Shown here piece by piece: positions 24,877 through 34,715 of a stretch of DNA of 64,000 bases. Numbering within the stretch: position 1 is the first letter of the stretch; every line of letters starts with the position of its first letter. Source of the stretch: Polytrichum commune (taxonomy: Eukaryota > Streptophyta > Polytrichopsida > Polytrichales > Polytrichaceae); assembly GCA_950295325.1 (NCBI GenBank), contig OX485807.1, positions 52,792,440-52,856,439 on the forward strand, read 5' to 3'. The position numbers and the translations under genes are program-made. A model generated the notes under the pieces. The model did no database searches. It was given only the letters and a program-made list of their open reading frames with translations, and had not been told where the DNA came from.

Positions 24877-25115
24877 CTATTGGGAAGTTACTAACCTCTG
24901 TTGGGAAGTTACTAATCTCTATTGGGAAGTTACTAACCTCTATTGGGAAGTTACTAATCTCTATTGAGAAGTTACTAACCTCTATTGGGAAGTTACTAAT
25001 CTCTATTGGGAAGTTACTAACCTCTATTGGGAAGTTATTAATCTCTATTGGGAAGTTACTAGTAACCTCTATTGGGAAGTTGGGAAGTTACTAACCTCTT
25101 GGGAAGTTATTAAGA
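24877..25115. repeat. 21-bp tandem array
   Basis: About eleven units of a 21-bp motif (TGGGAAGTTACTAACCTCTAT), in which CC and TC alternate at one dinucleotide in consecutive units, so the higher-order period is 42 bp. One unit has GAG for GGG, and the last units are irregular. Confidence 0.9.
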
Positions 25116-25889
25116 CATTATGTCAATGTTGAGAGATGTGCAAAGCACATTGTAATTGGAAATTGGACCCACCCACATAATAATTAATTTTGGATTAATA
25201 TTGAAATAGTTAATATGAATTTCGGAAGGAGAACTCATCGGGGTGCCATAAACCACTCCGATAGCATTGGGAGCATGGCAATTTATCTGCAATACTACAA
25301 GCATACATAGATACGTTGGGATGAGGGCCGATGATTTAATTGTAATTGTTATGACATGTTGGGGACATCCATTTCTTTTCAAGAGATTCAAGGTCTAGGG
25401 GTGCAAATATCTTCAACCTTGAAGCCGGTGCACAAATGTAGGTTGCAACGACAATGAGCGCTTGTGAGTACCTCAACGTTGTACGCGCCTCAATAGCAGG
25501 GTGTGATGCCACAAGTGCGATGGAAGTGGTGGGCTGAGGGTACCTGTTGATAGGACCACATTCTGGCGTGTTTTCATCTCATCAATCAAACTTGGATCCA
25601 AAGGCGTACCAGCGGGTAGTACGTGCTCATAGTAGTGATGCCCAAGAGTGGGCGATGTGCTAACTATCATTACAGGATTGGGGGTGGACCGGATTGGCTT
25701 AAACACATCATGCCGAAAATAATGCAAAACAATCCCACTAACACAATTGTATCAAGGTGCATGTAAAAACCCACCCAAAGGCATCAAAAGCCGTCCGCAT
25801 ACGGATCTGTGACGGCCTAAAACGAAAGGGAGGGAACCTTCAAAATTGGATTAGGGCACTATTCTCCCACCAATTCTGCTACACCCGAC

Positions 25890-25896
25890 TATATAA
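25890..25896 (+). promoter_or_regulatory. Candidate TATA box for the rightward gene
   Basis: TATATAA inside CCGACTATATAAGCCTGGAA, the layout of a plant core promoter. It lies about 0.27-0.7 kb upstream of the palindromes and about 0.94 kb before the first open reading frame, which would put the palindromes in the 5' UTR or a 5' intron. Inference from sequence only. Confidence 0.45.
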
Positions 25897-26162
25897 GCCT
25901 GGAAGGAGCACACTCGAACCCTCTTTTGTCGCCCTTTGTGCCAGGGAGCACAACACCACAACATTCTTCTTTCTATCCCTTCCAGGGATCAATTTCACAA
26001 GGTTCGGTCCTACACAACAAGAAACACCTGATCGAAGAGGCGCTGTTCAATGTGCCGTTCCATATGCATGGAGCATTGCAGCGGCACCATATTTGCGGGG
26101 CCCTGTACCCATCCCTGCAGTCCGTACAGTACGGCCCGAACAACCGGCGCTGGGAGGCCCAA

Positions 26163-26311
26163 CACTTTCACTCGATCGAGTGAAAGTGGTGGGCCTGCAA
26201 TCGACTCGCCAGCCCACTTTCACTCGATCGAGTGAAAGTTTTGTGGCGCGGCGCTGGCAGGCCCACCACTTTCACTCGATCGAGTGAAAGTGGGCTGGCG
26301 AGTCGATTGCA
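26163..26311. repeat. Palindrome cluster within a 44-bp inverted repeat
   Basis: Three palindromes start at 26163, 26215 (one base off at its edge) and 26267. The second and third are also the inner parts of a perfect 44-bp inverted repeat: 26196-26239 (begins TGCAATCGACTCGCC) is the reverse complement of 26268-26311, with a 28-bp spacer. Flanking words GGCGCTGGGAGGCCC and GGCGCTGGCAGGCCC repeat directly. Confidence 0.95.
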
Positions 26312-26510
26312 TGGGGATGAACATGTGATTGTTTGGGGATGAGGATGTGATTAGTTTCTGGGGAGAGGATGTGATTGTTTGGTGATCGACGTTTTTATTA
26401 TCGACACAAATAATATGTATAGAGGGAGGTAGGTGTTAATCGGGTGGGATAGATTGGGTAACATCTATTTATGACCGGATTTTCTGAGAAAAGAAAAGGC
26501 ATGAAGGGCC

Positions 26511-26604
26511 CAATATGTCGTGTATGTGGCGCGGGCATGCATCCCACTTTCACTCGATCGAGTGAAAGTGGGATGCATGCCCGCGCCACATACACGACAT
26601 ATTG
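26511..26604. repeat. 94-bp perfect palindrome
   Basis: The two 47-bp halves (left half begins CAATATGTCGTGTATGTGGC) are exact reverse complements, with no spacer; the axis falls between 26557 and 26558. The centre is the same 26-bp palindrome (26545-26570) found elsewhere in the element. It could extrude as a cruciform or fold as a hairpin RNA. Confidence 0.97.
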
Positions 26605-26830
26605 TAACAGGTGATATAGGTGATATCTAGTGAGGTCACAAGGCAGATAATACAGGATGAAGTTTTCGTTCTTTAGGATATCTACAGTTGTGTTTTTAGT
26701 TTAAACGTTTGGTGATTGCGAGTACAAGCACTAATATGATTCAATAGCGAATGGTACGTGAAGCTATATCAGGCCTAAGTTGTAACACTGACCGCGCAAG
26801 TGTTCTTGTGCAGATTGGCCGAGCACATGG

Positions 26831-29800
26831 ATGCGGAATCTACCACAGAGGTGGTTTTCTAAACTAAGATGTTTCACATTGTTTGTTGGAATATGTTTTA
26901 CTAATGAAGTGTTTGTGCAGGGGTCATCCCTTTCCGACGCAATATTCTCGGAAGATGAAACTGTTCCGGTTGAAGATATTGACCCGAATTGCAGTGGACT
27001 TCGTAGGGATGATTGGGTGAACAAGCCTGTTATGCTTGTGAATGAACATGGACACAATATGGCAAAAGGAATTTGCCGTAATGTAAACCCAATTGACTGC
27101 GTGGAAGACAAATGTTTGGGACCTGATCACGTTGGTGTACTAATAATGGAGCCTATTCATGGCATGATGGACATGGGGGCCATGTTTGCTTTGAGGGCGT
27201 GGCCAATCTCTCGTGTTTTCCACGGTGGTTGCACTCTGGCACATCATCTCCTTGTTAGTGGCCACAGATTACGGGCACAAACCAAGTCGCTGGAGAAGCG
27301 AAGGAAGGACGGGAAGAGAGCGTATGAAACATCCAGGATACCAGAGCGTCGTAAGCCAACGAAAAAATCCCAAATACTAACCAATGCAAGCATACAACAA
27401 CTATCTGCAGTTTTGTGTTGTGATCGCGAGTGCCTTAGATTCTTTCCTAGAGATGAGGCTCTCGCTCTTCGAACTGAATTTTATGATTGCTCCACAAGGA
27501 TGAGGCATGCAAAACGTCTTGAGGTCCACGGACAAGTACATCCACTTCCGGGGGGGCATACGAATGTGGTAACACTTAGTGGACGTGATATTTGCCTAAT
27601 CGCATGGAGGCACATATTTGTGATTTCAAAAACCGCGTTCTACAGAAATCGACAAGAGTTCAATTGTGGGGTGCGACCACGAGACCATGGGAACTTGAAC
27701 ACCAAACGGTATCGTGTGTCCACTCAGCAAGCCACTGCCACTCTTTCCAACCTCTTAGAGGACAAAGCGGACATGATGCCTCATAAATCCCGCACTTTGC
27801 CTAATGGTACTCGAGTAGTGGAGATGGTCTTGCCTCGCGGCACAAAATGGAAGAAATTTTTAGTTACAATCAACCAGGTTAGTAGGCTCCCGATGTTCCA
27901 CTTAGTCCATTTTCAATGTGTTGTTAGTGATTGCCTCAATCCAGGTGTTCTCATTTCTGTGGCTGTCTAAATGTTGTATGTGGTATGATATTCAGGTGAA
28001 TGACAAATGTGGGTTGCAACCAATCTCTCTTTCGACTCTGAGCCAAATAAGACAGAATTATTTTAAGCACTACGTGACAAAAAGAGCAGGGGACAATTTT
28101 GCTCGCTGTGGGAAATGCGATTCACTTATGGCTATTATTCTTCAACATGTTAAAGGTTCTGCCGCACACACCGGGTTTTCCAAGCAGTTGGAGAAGCACC
28201 AGGCACAGCAAGAATCCGCTCGTAATGCTTACCGTTGTATGAGAGCGTTGTCCATTGAGCATCCGCGCAAGGTTTTGACCATCATTCACGACAAAATGGA
28301 CCATGGCAAAACTGCATCTCCATGCTTTGCTAACAAGAACAAAGACACTGATATGTTCACGAAACTACCACTTTCCGTGACAGGCATGATGGCTCATGGC
28401 CATGGAGATGAGAGATATGCTCATTATGCATTGGATTTGTATCCTGGTGATTGCAACCATACTGTGGGCTCATTTGCGAGGCTTCTTCGCGATTTGGAAC
28501 AGCCCCCGGCTTCATCATCTCGCATGTTATTCCATGGTGCGGGTCGGTCACCGCTTTATCGTGCTGTTCTTCAGGGGAGTGATGTATGTTTGTCAGGATT
28601 ACGACCTCCACCTAGTGAGCCTATTCCAGCTGTCTCGCTTCCACCCGTTTTGCATGTTCAACTCGATAATTGTTGGAAGGACAACAAGTGTAGATATGTG
28701 AAGGCATTTTGGTCCATGCTCACGGCCAAAGGTATATTCACAGAGGTCCACGTGTCTTACCTTTTAGTTGGTCATACACATGACGACATTGACGCTTCAT
28801 TTGGTAGATGGAGTATGGACTTGCGTGAACATGATTACCCCACTATCCCCTTGCTCATGAAATCATACATGGACATGGAGAAGGTCCCTATCATCCCACA
28901 TATGATAGAGGAGCTTCCAGATTGGAGGGCTTTTGTTAGTGAGTACATTCCTGATGGCCAAGACAAACTCATTGGCCATACGAAAGCCCAACAATTCAAA
29001 TTTGTTGTACGGGATGATGGTTGGCCCGTCATGCATTACAAGGTGCTTAGTACGCATGATGAATGGTTGCCCAAGGATGGCATATTGATGTGGAAATCCA
29101 ACATAAAGGGGGAGCCAATTTTCCCACCTGGGGAACCTTACCCTGCTAAACCTCGAGAAATGGCAAAACTGGACGATGTTCTTGTTGGGTTGCAAGGGTT
29201 TGTTGACTACTGGCAATCTATATGTGACCATGACATGACCGGAGCATATAGGGGCTCACAAACACATCTTTTACAATACTGGACTGGGGTACTGGAGGCA
29301 TTACGGGCACCCCTCACAAATGTGTACACTGCGGGATTGGCACTCCAGGAGGGATTCTGGCCATCCTCCCGAATCGAAAGGGACGCACATCCTTTCATGA
29401 GTACTGGTGAACTTCGTGAGGAACACCAACCAGATGACCATTATGTGGGCCCCTCTAACCTTCGACCTGCACCGGCTTTCCGCATTGCCGACAACGTGCA
29501 TGAGGGGCATTTCCTCATTCTTCGACCCCAAGATCAAGATATTGATAGACCCATTTGGGTGTGCCGAGCTTTGTGTCCACCAAACTTGAACGTCACTGGG
29601 GACCATCCCCGTCAGATTCTGGTACAATGGTTCACTCCCACTTCAACTGCTAGAGACATAACAAAGAAATACCATGGTTGGGACTCCAACACGAACTTCA
29701 AGTGGAAAGCCGATTCGAAATATTCCATCCCCGACTGGCAACCAATTGACTGCATCTTGGCAGCATGGCCTCTACCTGCACATGAAGATGTTGAGCCCCT

Positions 29801-30020
29801 TAAGATTACTATTCCACCAGAGCAGATTGAATTTGCCAAAGACAACCTTCGCCGTTGTTCTGCGCAAGAGCGCGGAGGGATGGCGGTTGAGGAGGACGTT
29901 GATGTGCCGAGTGCGCGACGAGTAGGTCGTGGACGTGGAAATGTAGGGGGTGGACATGGAACTCGAGGTCGTGGCCGTGCAACTGGTAGACGGGGAGCTC
30001 GGGGCAACCCTTCCTCGTAA
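26831..30020 (+). CDS. DUF7869-like transposase-type protein (two exons)
   Basis: Exons 26831-27877 and 27996-30020 (CAG|GTTAGT and TTCAG|GTG, phase 0) give 1,023 aa from the ATG at 26831. A TTTGTGCAG acceptor at 26920 in the same frame offers an alternative, with the start in an upstream exon. Residues 387-390 are CGKC, a possible zinc knuckle. The core has IIHDKMD (Asp448/Asp451), VQLDNCWKDNK (Asp573) and VGHTHDDIDASFG (609-619), the order seen in DUF7869-type proteins, for which an RNase-H-like DDE fold is plausible. The C-terminus is Arg/Gly-rich (RGRGN, RGRGRATGRR). The gene runs outward and stops about 0.8 kb from the right terminal repeat, as expected of the element's transposase. No disabling change is visible. 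Catalysis is inferred, not shown. Confidence 0.65.
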
Positions 30021-30481
30021 TGCGAGACTGGAAAACCCACATCGTAGTCGTCACACAATGATTCATGATTAGATGTGATTTCCTTGACAATGTGAGACAC
30101 CACATCAAATACTCCAATGATTGGTACTAATTTTTTTGGGGTGGTTCCTCGATGGGAGACCATCATGGCTCCTCTCGGACATGTGGGTGCAAATTTTGTT
30201 GATTTCAACACTATGCAGCTAAATGGAACCCCATTGTGGGCACGGTGTACCCGTGCAACTCTTAATGGAAACCACCAGCATTATAGAGGGTGGGTTCATT
30301 TATCTAATGTGAAGTGTTGTAATTTGAACTTTGAAGTATGTAATGCAAGGTCTATCCTTTGTATTTGGATGTGGGTTTGGGTTTACTTGTATTAATGAGC
30401 CCTCGGTCTGTCACTGTGCACACCACAAACACCCCTTCTATCACGTTTGCAAACCACACTACCCTGCCGCGACCACACACC

Positions 30482-30775
30482 GTTCCCATGTAGCCACAAA
30501 ATGTCTTCTTGTTCCCCCGTTCCACAGTGCGCACATACGTTCCCATAGAGCGTTCCCGCGTTCCCATAGAACGTTCCCAGCGTTCCCATATATCGTTCCC
30601 ATGTTCCCATATATCGTTCCCATGTTCCCATAGAGCGTTTATGCGTTCGCTTTAACGTTCCCATACATAGGTTCCCACGTGCGCATCTGGCATTCACATG
30701 GTCTAAATTCATTGTTCCCACGTTCCCACAAGCTAGTTGCATGTTCCTGGGAGCAATAAATATGTTCCCATGTCC
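30482..30775 (-). repeat. Right subterminal GTTCCC (GGGAAC) cluster
   Basis: More than a dozen GTTCCC words, many as CGTTCCCATA or TGTTCCCATATATC, with spacings often near 10-22 bp. Read from the right terminus inward they are GGGAAC, the same core as in the left subterminal array. They account for a few spurious open frames here. Confidence 0.85.
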
Positions 30776-30811
30776 CCAAAATGTAAAAAAATCTTCACTT
30801 TGGGACTCCCG

Positions 30812-30839
30812 AAAGTCCCGAAATGTTTAATATAGTGTT
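30812..30839 (-). repeat. Right terminal inverted repeat, 28 bp
   Basis: Exact reverse complement of 8169-8196. CAAC follows at 30840-30843, matching the left flank. Confidence 0.85.
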
Positions 30840-31469
30840 CAACACCATCATTTATGATTAACAGAAAGACTAAATAAGGTTTGTTTGGAACATTTAAAAC
30901 AACAATGAAGTCAATAATGAAGTCAATAATGATGAAGCTGTGGTAGTTTCATTAGACATGGTACACTCTAGACTCCGTAGCTTCACACCTGTGGCGACCA
31001 AAGTGTACATGATATTACAGAGTTTTGTAGTGTTAACATGGATGAGTGATACTATAGAATTAGTGTAGCATGTGACATTATGAAATAATACAAAGGAGAT
31101 GTGAGGACAATTTGAATTCGTTCTCCCGTCACCTACACTAGTGTGGTCCACTCCGCTTGGCCTTCCCAGGCGATGTGGCGGACGCATGCACCAACATTCA
31201 ACAAGTGGCATAAGAAGAAGAAGAATAAGAAGGTGACACTCTACATGTTGACACATGGCGCAATGGGAAGGTGTGGGTTGACTTCTTGGGTGGTTTGCAT
31301 AAATGACAAATTTCGTGGTATAAGGGAGAGAGATGTGACAATAAGGAGTGAAATTTGAAGTACGAACATCTGTTCCCTAGGGTTTCGGGATATTAGAGAG
31401 TGTGTGACATTATGGAATTTGATATTACGGAGTTAAGGGTGTAGTTAAATTGAAGGATGTGCACTAACT

Positions 31470-31845
31470 ACGATATTTAGTGTCATATGGTATTTTATGT
31501 CACTATGACAACTTTTCAGACGACACTTCTTGTGAATAAGTGAACAAATTCTGTCATGGATGATGGATGCGTTCATCCATTGGGCAAAACCCTACCTCAT
31601 GTGGTCAACAATTTGTGATGAAATATTGTCATGGATGATTCAAAATTGGATGAAAAACCACTTGGTAAGTGATAGTAATTGCAACATTGTGGATCTACAA
31701 TGCCCCGAAAATTTTACAAGGAATGACAAAAATGTTGGGTTAACATTTATTGTTGGTTACACTATACCGCGGTTTACAATTAGTGTTGAGCAAGACGATT
31801 AGAATTGGTGACATGAAATATCATATTTAGTGTAGTCATATATTA
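31470..31845 (+). repeat. Dispersed MITE-like repeat, copy A
   Basis: About 375 bp starting near ATATTTAGTGTCATATGGTA and ending near CATATTTAGTGTAG. It matches 40.47-40.85 kb in the same orientation and 41.22-41.55 kb inverted, with shared words such as GTATTTTATGTCA, GATGAAAAACCACTTGGTAA and ACAAGGAATGACAA. No coding capacity; class unknown. Confidence 0.8.
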
Positions 31846-32552
31846 ACTAATCTCCTGGGTTTGGGAGTATGATGATGAGTAAAGGATGTTTCAATATTTT
31901 CAGAAGTGCAACGAGTTCCCTTGCCAAATTATTATTTGGATGAAAATAAGCACAAATTGGTCGTCACCCCTTCAAATTACCCCAATCTAGAGCCTTGCCA
32001 CACAATCGGAAGTTTAGATAGATCCAGGAAGATGATTGGTTGAATTGTTATTTTAAATGCCACCACAGACAATCTAATTGTTGAATCTGCTGAAAAAATG
32101 GTTGTATCCAACAAAGTATTTGTTCAAGTTTCATCAAAGTTAAGTTGAAATTATTTATTAGAAGTCATCGTGACACTATGATCACATAGACCCTCCCGGT
32201 TGTGTTTATTATTGAACCTTAAAGGGTGATCTAATCTGATTGTAACACATGTCTTTTTGGTGTCCATTCTTTAATACATCCTAACATGTGTAATCTCACT
32301 CCCTCTCTTATATCCTAAAACCCCAAAGAGCGGATGTGCTTAGTCTAAATCTCTTTGTTGTCACATTTCCCTGTCATATATCATGGGTTTTGACATCAAA
32401 ATATTCCACTACAGAGTTCAAACTACACGTTTGCACGAATCGCGTTGTCATCATTTAATTTATCATATTATTTATCACGATTGCAATGTTGACTTTGTTT
32501 TATTCCATAATGCCACATGCTACACTACTTCTCTATCATCACGCATCCATGT

Positions 32553-32606
32553 ACCTCCCTAATATCACTTGCACTTTGGTGGCCAGAGGCGTGATATTAG
32601 GGAGGT
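32553..32606. repeat. 16-bp perfect inverted repeat (hairpin)
   Basis: ACCTCCCTAATATCAC at 32553-32568 and its reverse complement at 32591-32606, separated by 22 bp. It lies just upstream of the pyrimidine-rich 5' region of the lipase gene. Not an obvious terminator or microRNA; function unknown. Confidence 0.8.
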
Positions 32607-32689
32607 TGGAGTGTACACGTGTCACCATTTCTGGGTATCATTCAAATGTACTGTAGGTGTCCCGCATTCAGTGAAATCTTTCCGTGGCT

Positions 32690-34715
32690 CTTACTTTTTA
32701 TTTCCCTTGGGGCCCTCCCTCCCTCCCTCCCTCTCTGTGTGTTTCGTGCCCTCTTCCTCTTCGTTTAATTCCACCGCCTCTTTTTCTTCCTCTTCGTCTT
32801 CGTCTCTTTCGTCGTCAATCTTTCGTCGAGTCCTTGGCATTGACAATGACACCACCAACTTAATTAATAACGTGTTCGTTCTGCATAAATTAATATCTCC
32901 ACTTACTTACTTACTTACTTACTAACCCTGTTCAGGCGGATCTCTCGTCGCTCGTGTCACTGCTCTGAGAAATGCAAGTGAAGGAACTCAAGAAGTTGCT
33001 CCGATTCTCGGAAACTTCATGCAATTGCGCTATCAATGCTAAGTTAATTACATCCATAGCGTGCCAATTCAGTCCGCTTCACGCACTCCCTTGGAGCCTG
33101 CCACCTGCGAGCCCTATGTGAAGGAGCTCCATGGAACCCTAATGTTCTGCCCATCGCTCGCTACAATTCAATCATGGCGTGATCAAAGTATAGGAAACGG
33201 GGAGCAGAGGAAACAGCATCATCGGAGCATCCAATCGTCACCGACATCGTTTTTGGCTTCTCGAGTAAGTAAGCAACGGCATGTTGTGTTGTTGTCTTCA
33301 CATTCCATGTGTGTATGCTCAATTTCCTCAATTTGTCTCATTTTCGGTGCATCTCTAATCCTCGACGTCTTTTTCTGATGCTATCAAGCAAATGTCTGAG
33401 GGATGCACAGCTCGAGAGATCCGAGGGCGACAACCAAATAAAGATAAACTAAGTAAAGTCACCGTCAATGTTGTTTATACTTGGTGTTCAACTTCCTCTG
33501 TTACAGGAGGGGATACTTGGTTAGGTTAGCGATGAGCAACGAGAATTCACACCGGTCTTCGTTTGCTTCTCAAGTAATCGCATGTTCTCTCTCTGAACAC
33601 CGCTCGTTCTCACGGCAATTGATAGTAACTTATTCCAATTCTCTTCTTCATACAAATTGCGATGTCATTTCTTGTTCCAGTACGTCCATCAATGCCAATT
33701 CATTCACAACAGCCTTCCCAGCTTCAGGCACTCAGTAAGCCTGCATGGAGACACGACCTAGGGTCGAAGCGTCTCTGATTCACGGCGGCCCTTCTTCGGG
33801 AATTGGATTTTCGCCTGTTTAGGGCTGAAATTAGATAAGTAGCAACCAGGGCAAGAGAATTGTTCAAGCTTTTCGTCGAAGGCGGAAATTTCGGAAAGGG
33901 TACAGTGAGGTTGCATGTAGCGGTGGAATTTTGCATATAGCAGTGGAATTCTGACGGGGTTAAATTGGAAACATGATGAGAAATGTCTTTACGGAAGCAA
34001 GAGGGAATTTGATGCAACAAGGTTTTTGCGTAAATACACACACAATCGAGTATTTACAGGGCAAGACCCTGGTCTTGGACGCACAGCATCAAGCTCTGAC
34101 GCCTATTCAGACGATCTAACTTCCAGACAGATCCTCAACCTGTAGCACGATCAGATTCATATTTGAAGAATGTCAAGAATTATTGGGGGATGCATGGATC
34201 ACAGGCTACTAATTTCTTGTACTTCTGCTTGTCAAATCCGTTCAGCTTGTTTACCGAATTATATTTCTTTCGTCAGTGTACACTGCACACGGGACTAAGT
34301 TAGGGTTTGGTGTTGAAATTGTCGAGATTGCATCTGTTTCCATGTGTTATTTCCTTCCTTCCTGTGATATAGTGCATGTTTACCACAACTCAACCCCCTA
34401 TGTTTTCTTGTCTGTTAAGAATTTTTTTTGGGGTGGCCACATTGTGTCTTTGTCATCTGAAACTGGTGACACTAGGCTGATCAGTGGTCACGGTGCTTTC
34501 AAGGTGGATTCTTGAGGGCTAATTCTGGACTCTTGGTGCTGTTAGAATCATGCAAGATACTGCAGGAAATGCTTTGTGGTGTTTCTACCAATATGTACCT
34601 CATGCGGTTGATAAATCCTTATAATCTTCTTGCAGGGAGTTCGCAAGTTAACATGGTTGAGTTTATGAAGTTCGAGGACCATATACAATCGTTTGTTTGA
34701 GGGGAAAGAAGTTGG
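32690..34715 (+). promoter_or_regulatory. Probable promoter and 5' UTR region of the lipase gene
   Basis: Pyrimidine-rich tracts (CCCTCCCTCCCTCC near 32.71 kb, TCTTCCTCTTCGTCTTCGTC near 32.79 kb, a TTAC microsatellite at about 32.90-32.92 kb) are typical of plant 5' UTRs. A TTCTTGCAG acceptor near 34.636 kb, shortly before the coding exon, suggests a 5' UTR intron. No transcription start can be fixed. Confidence 0.4.

Larger units (their letters stand above)
17236..25880. other. Gene-free centre of the large element
   Basis: About 8.6 kb with no recognisable domain or convincing exon chain on either strand. It holds a 40-bp duplication (18.11-18.19 kb), clusters of AGTTAACTATAG, two short telomere-type runs and a 21-bp tandem array. 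Two stretches near 19.00 and 19.37 kb share a GTTTATGRTGTTTAGTGTCA phrase. It may contain nested elements, but I could not define boundaries. Confidence 0.5.
8169..30839. mobile_element. Putative 22.7-kb DNA transposon with terminal inverted repeats
   Basis: The first 28 bases (8169-8196) recur as an exact inverted copy at the right end (30812-30839). CAAC lies directly outside each end (8165-8168 and 30840-30843), consistent with a 4-bp target-site duplication. Both ends carry inward-reading clusters of GGGAAC within about 70-350 bp of the terminus, resembling subterminal transposase-binding arrays. The interior holds two genes transcribed outward to stop roughly 0.4-1.3 kb from the ends: the ParB/MTase/FCP1-like gene leftward and the DUF7869-like gene rightward. 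All copies of the CGATCG-centred palindrome in the window lie inside these limits. The family assignment is open: the ends contain CACTA, but the 3-bp flanks expected for CACTA elements do not match. Confidence 0.7.

Noticed and set aside
30352-30742. Open frames of 70-116 codons in the GTTCCC cluster.
   Set aside because: They follow from the repeated GTTCCCAT words and lack any domain.
8171-30837. Classing the large element as CACTA because CACTA occurs at both ends.
   Set aside because: Setting the ends at CACTA leaves non-matching 3-bp flanks (CAA and TTC); the matching inverted repeat continues two bases further out to AA, where CAAC matches on both sides.
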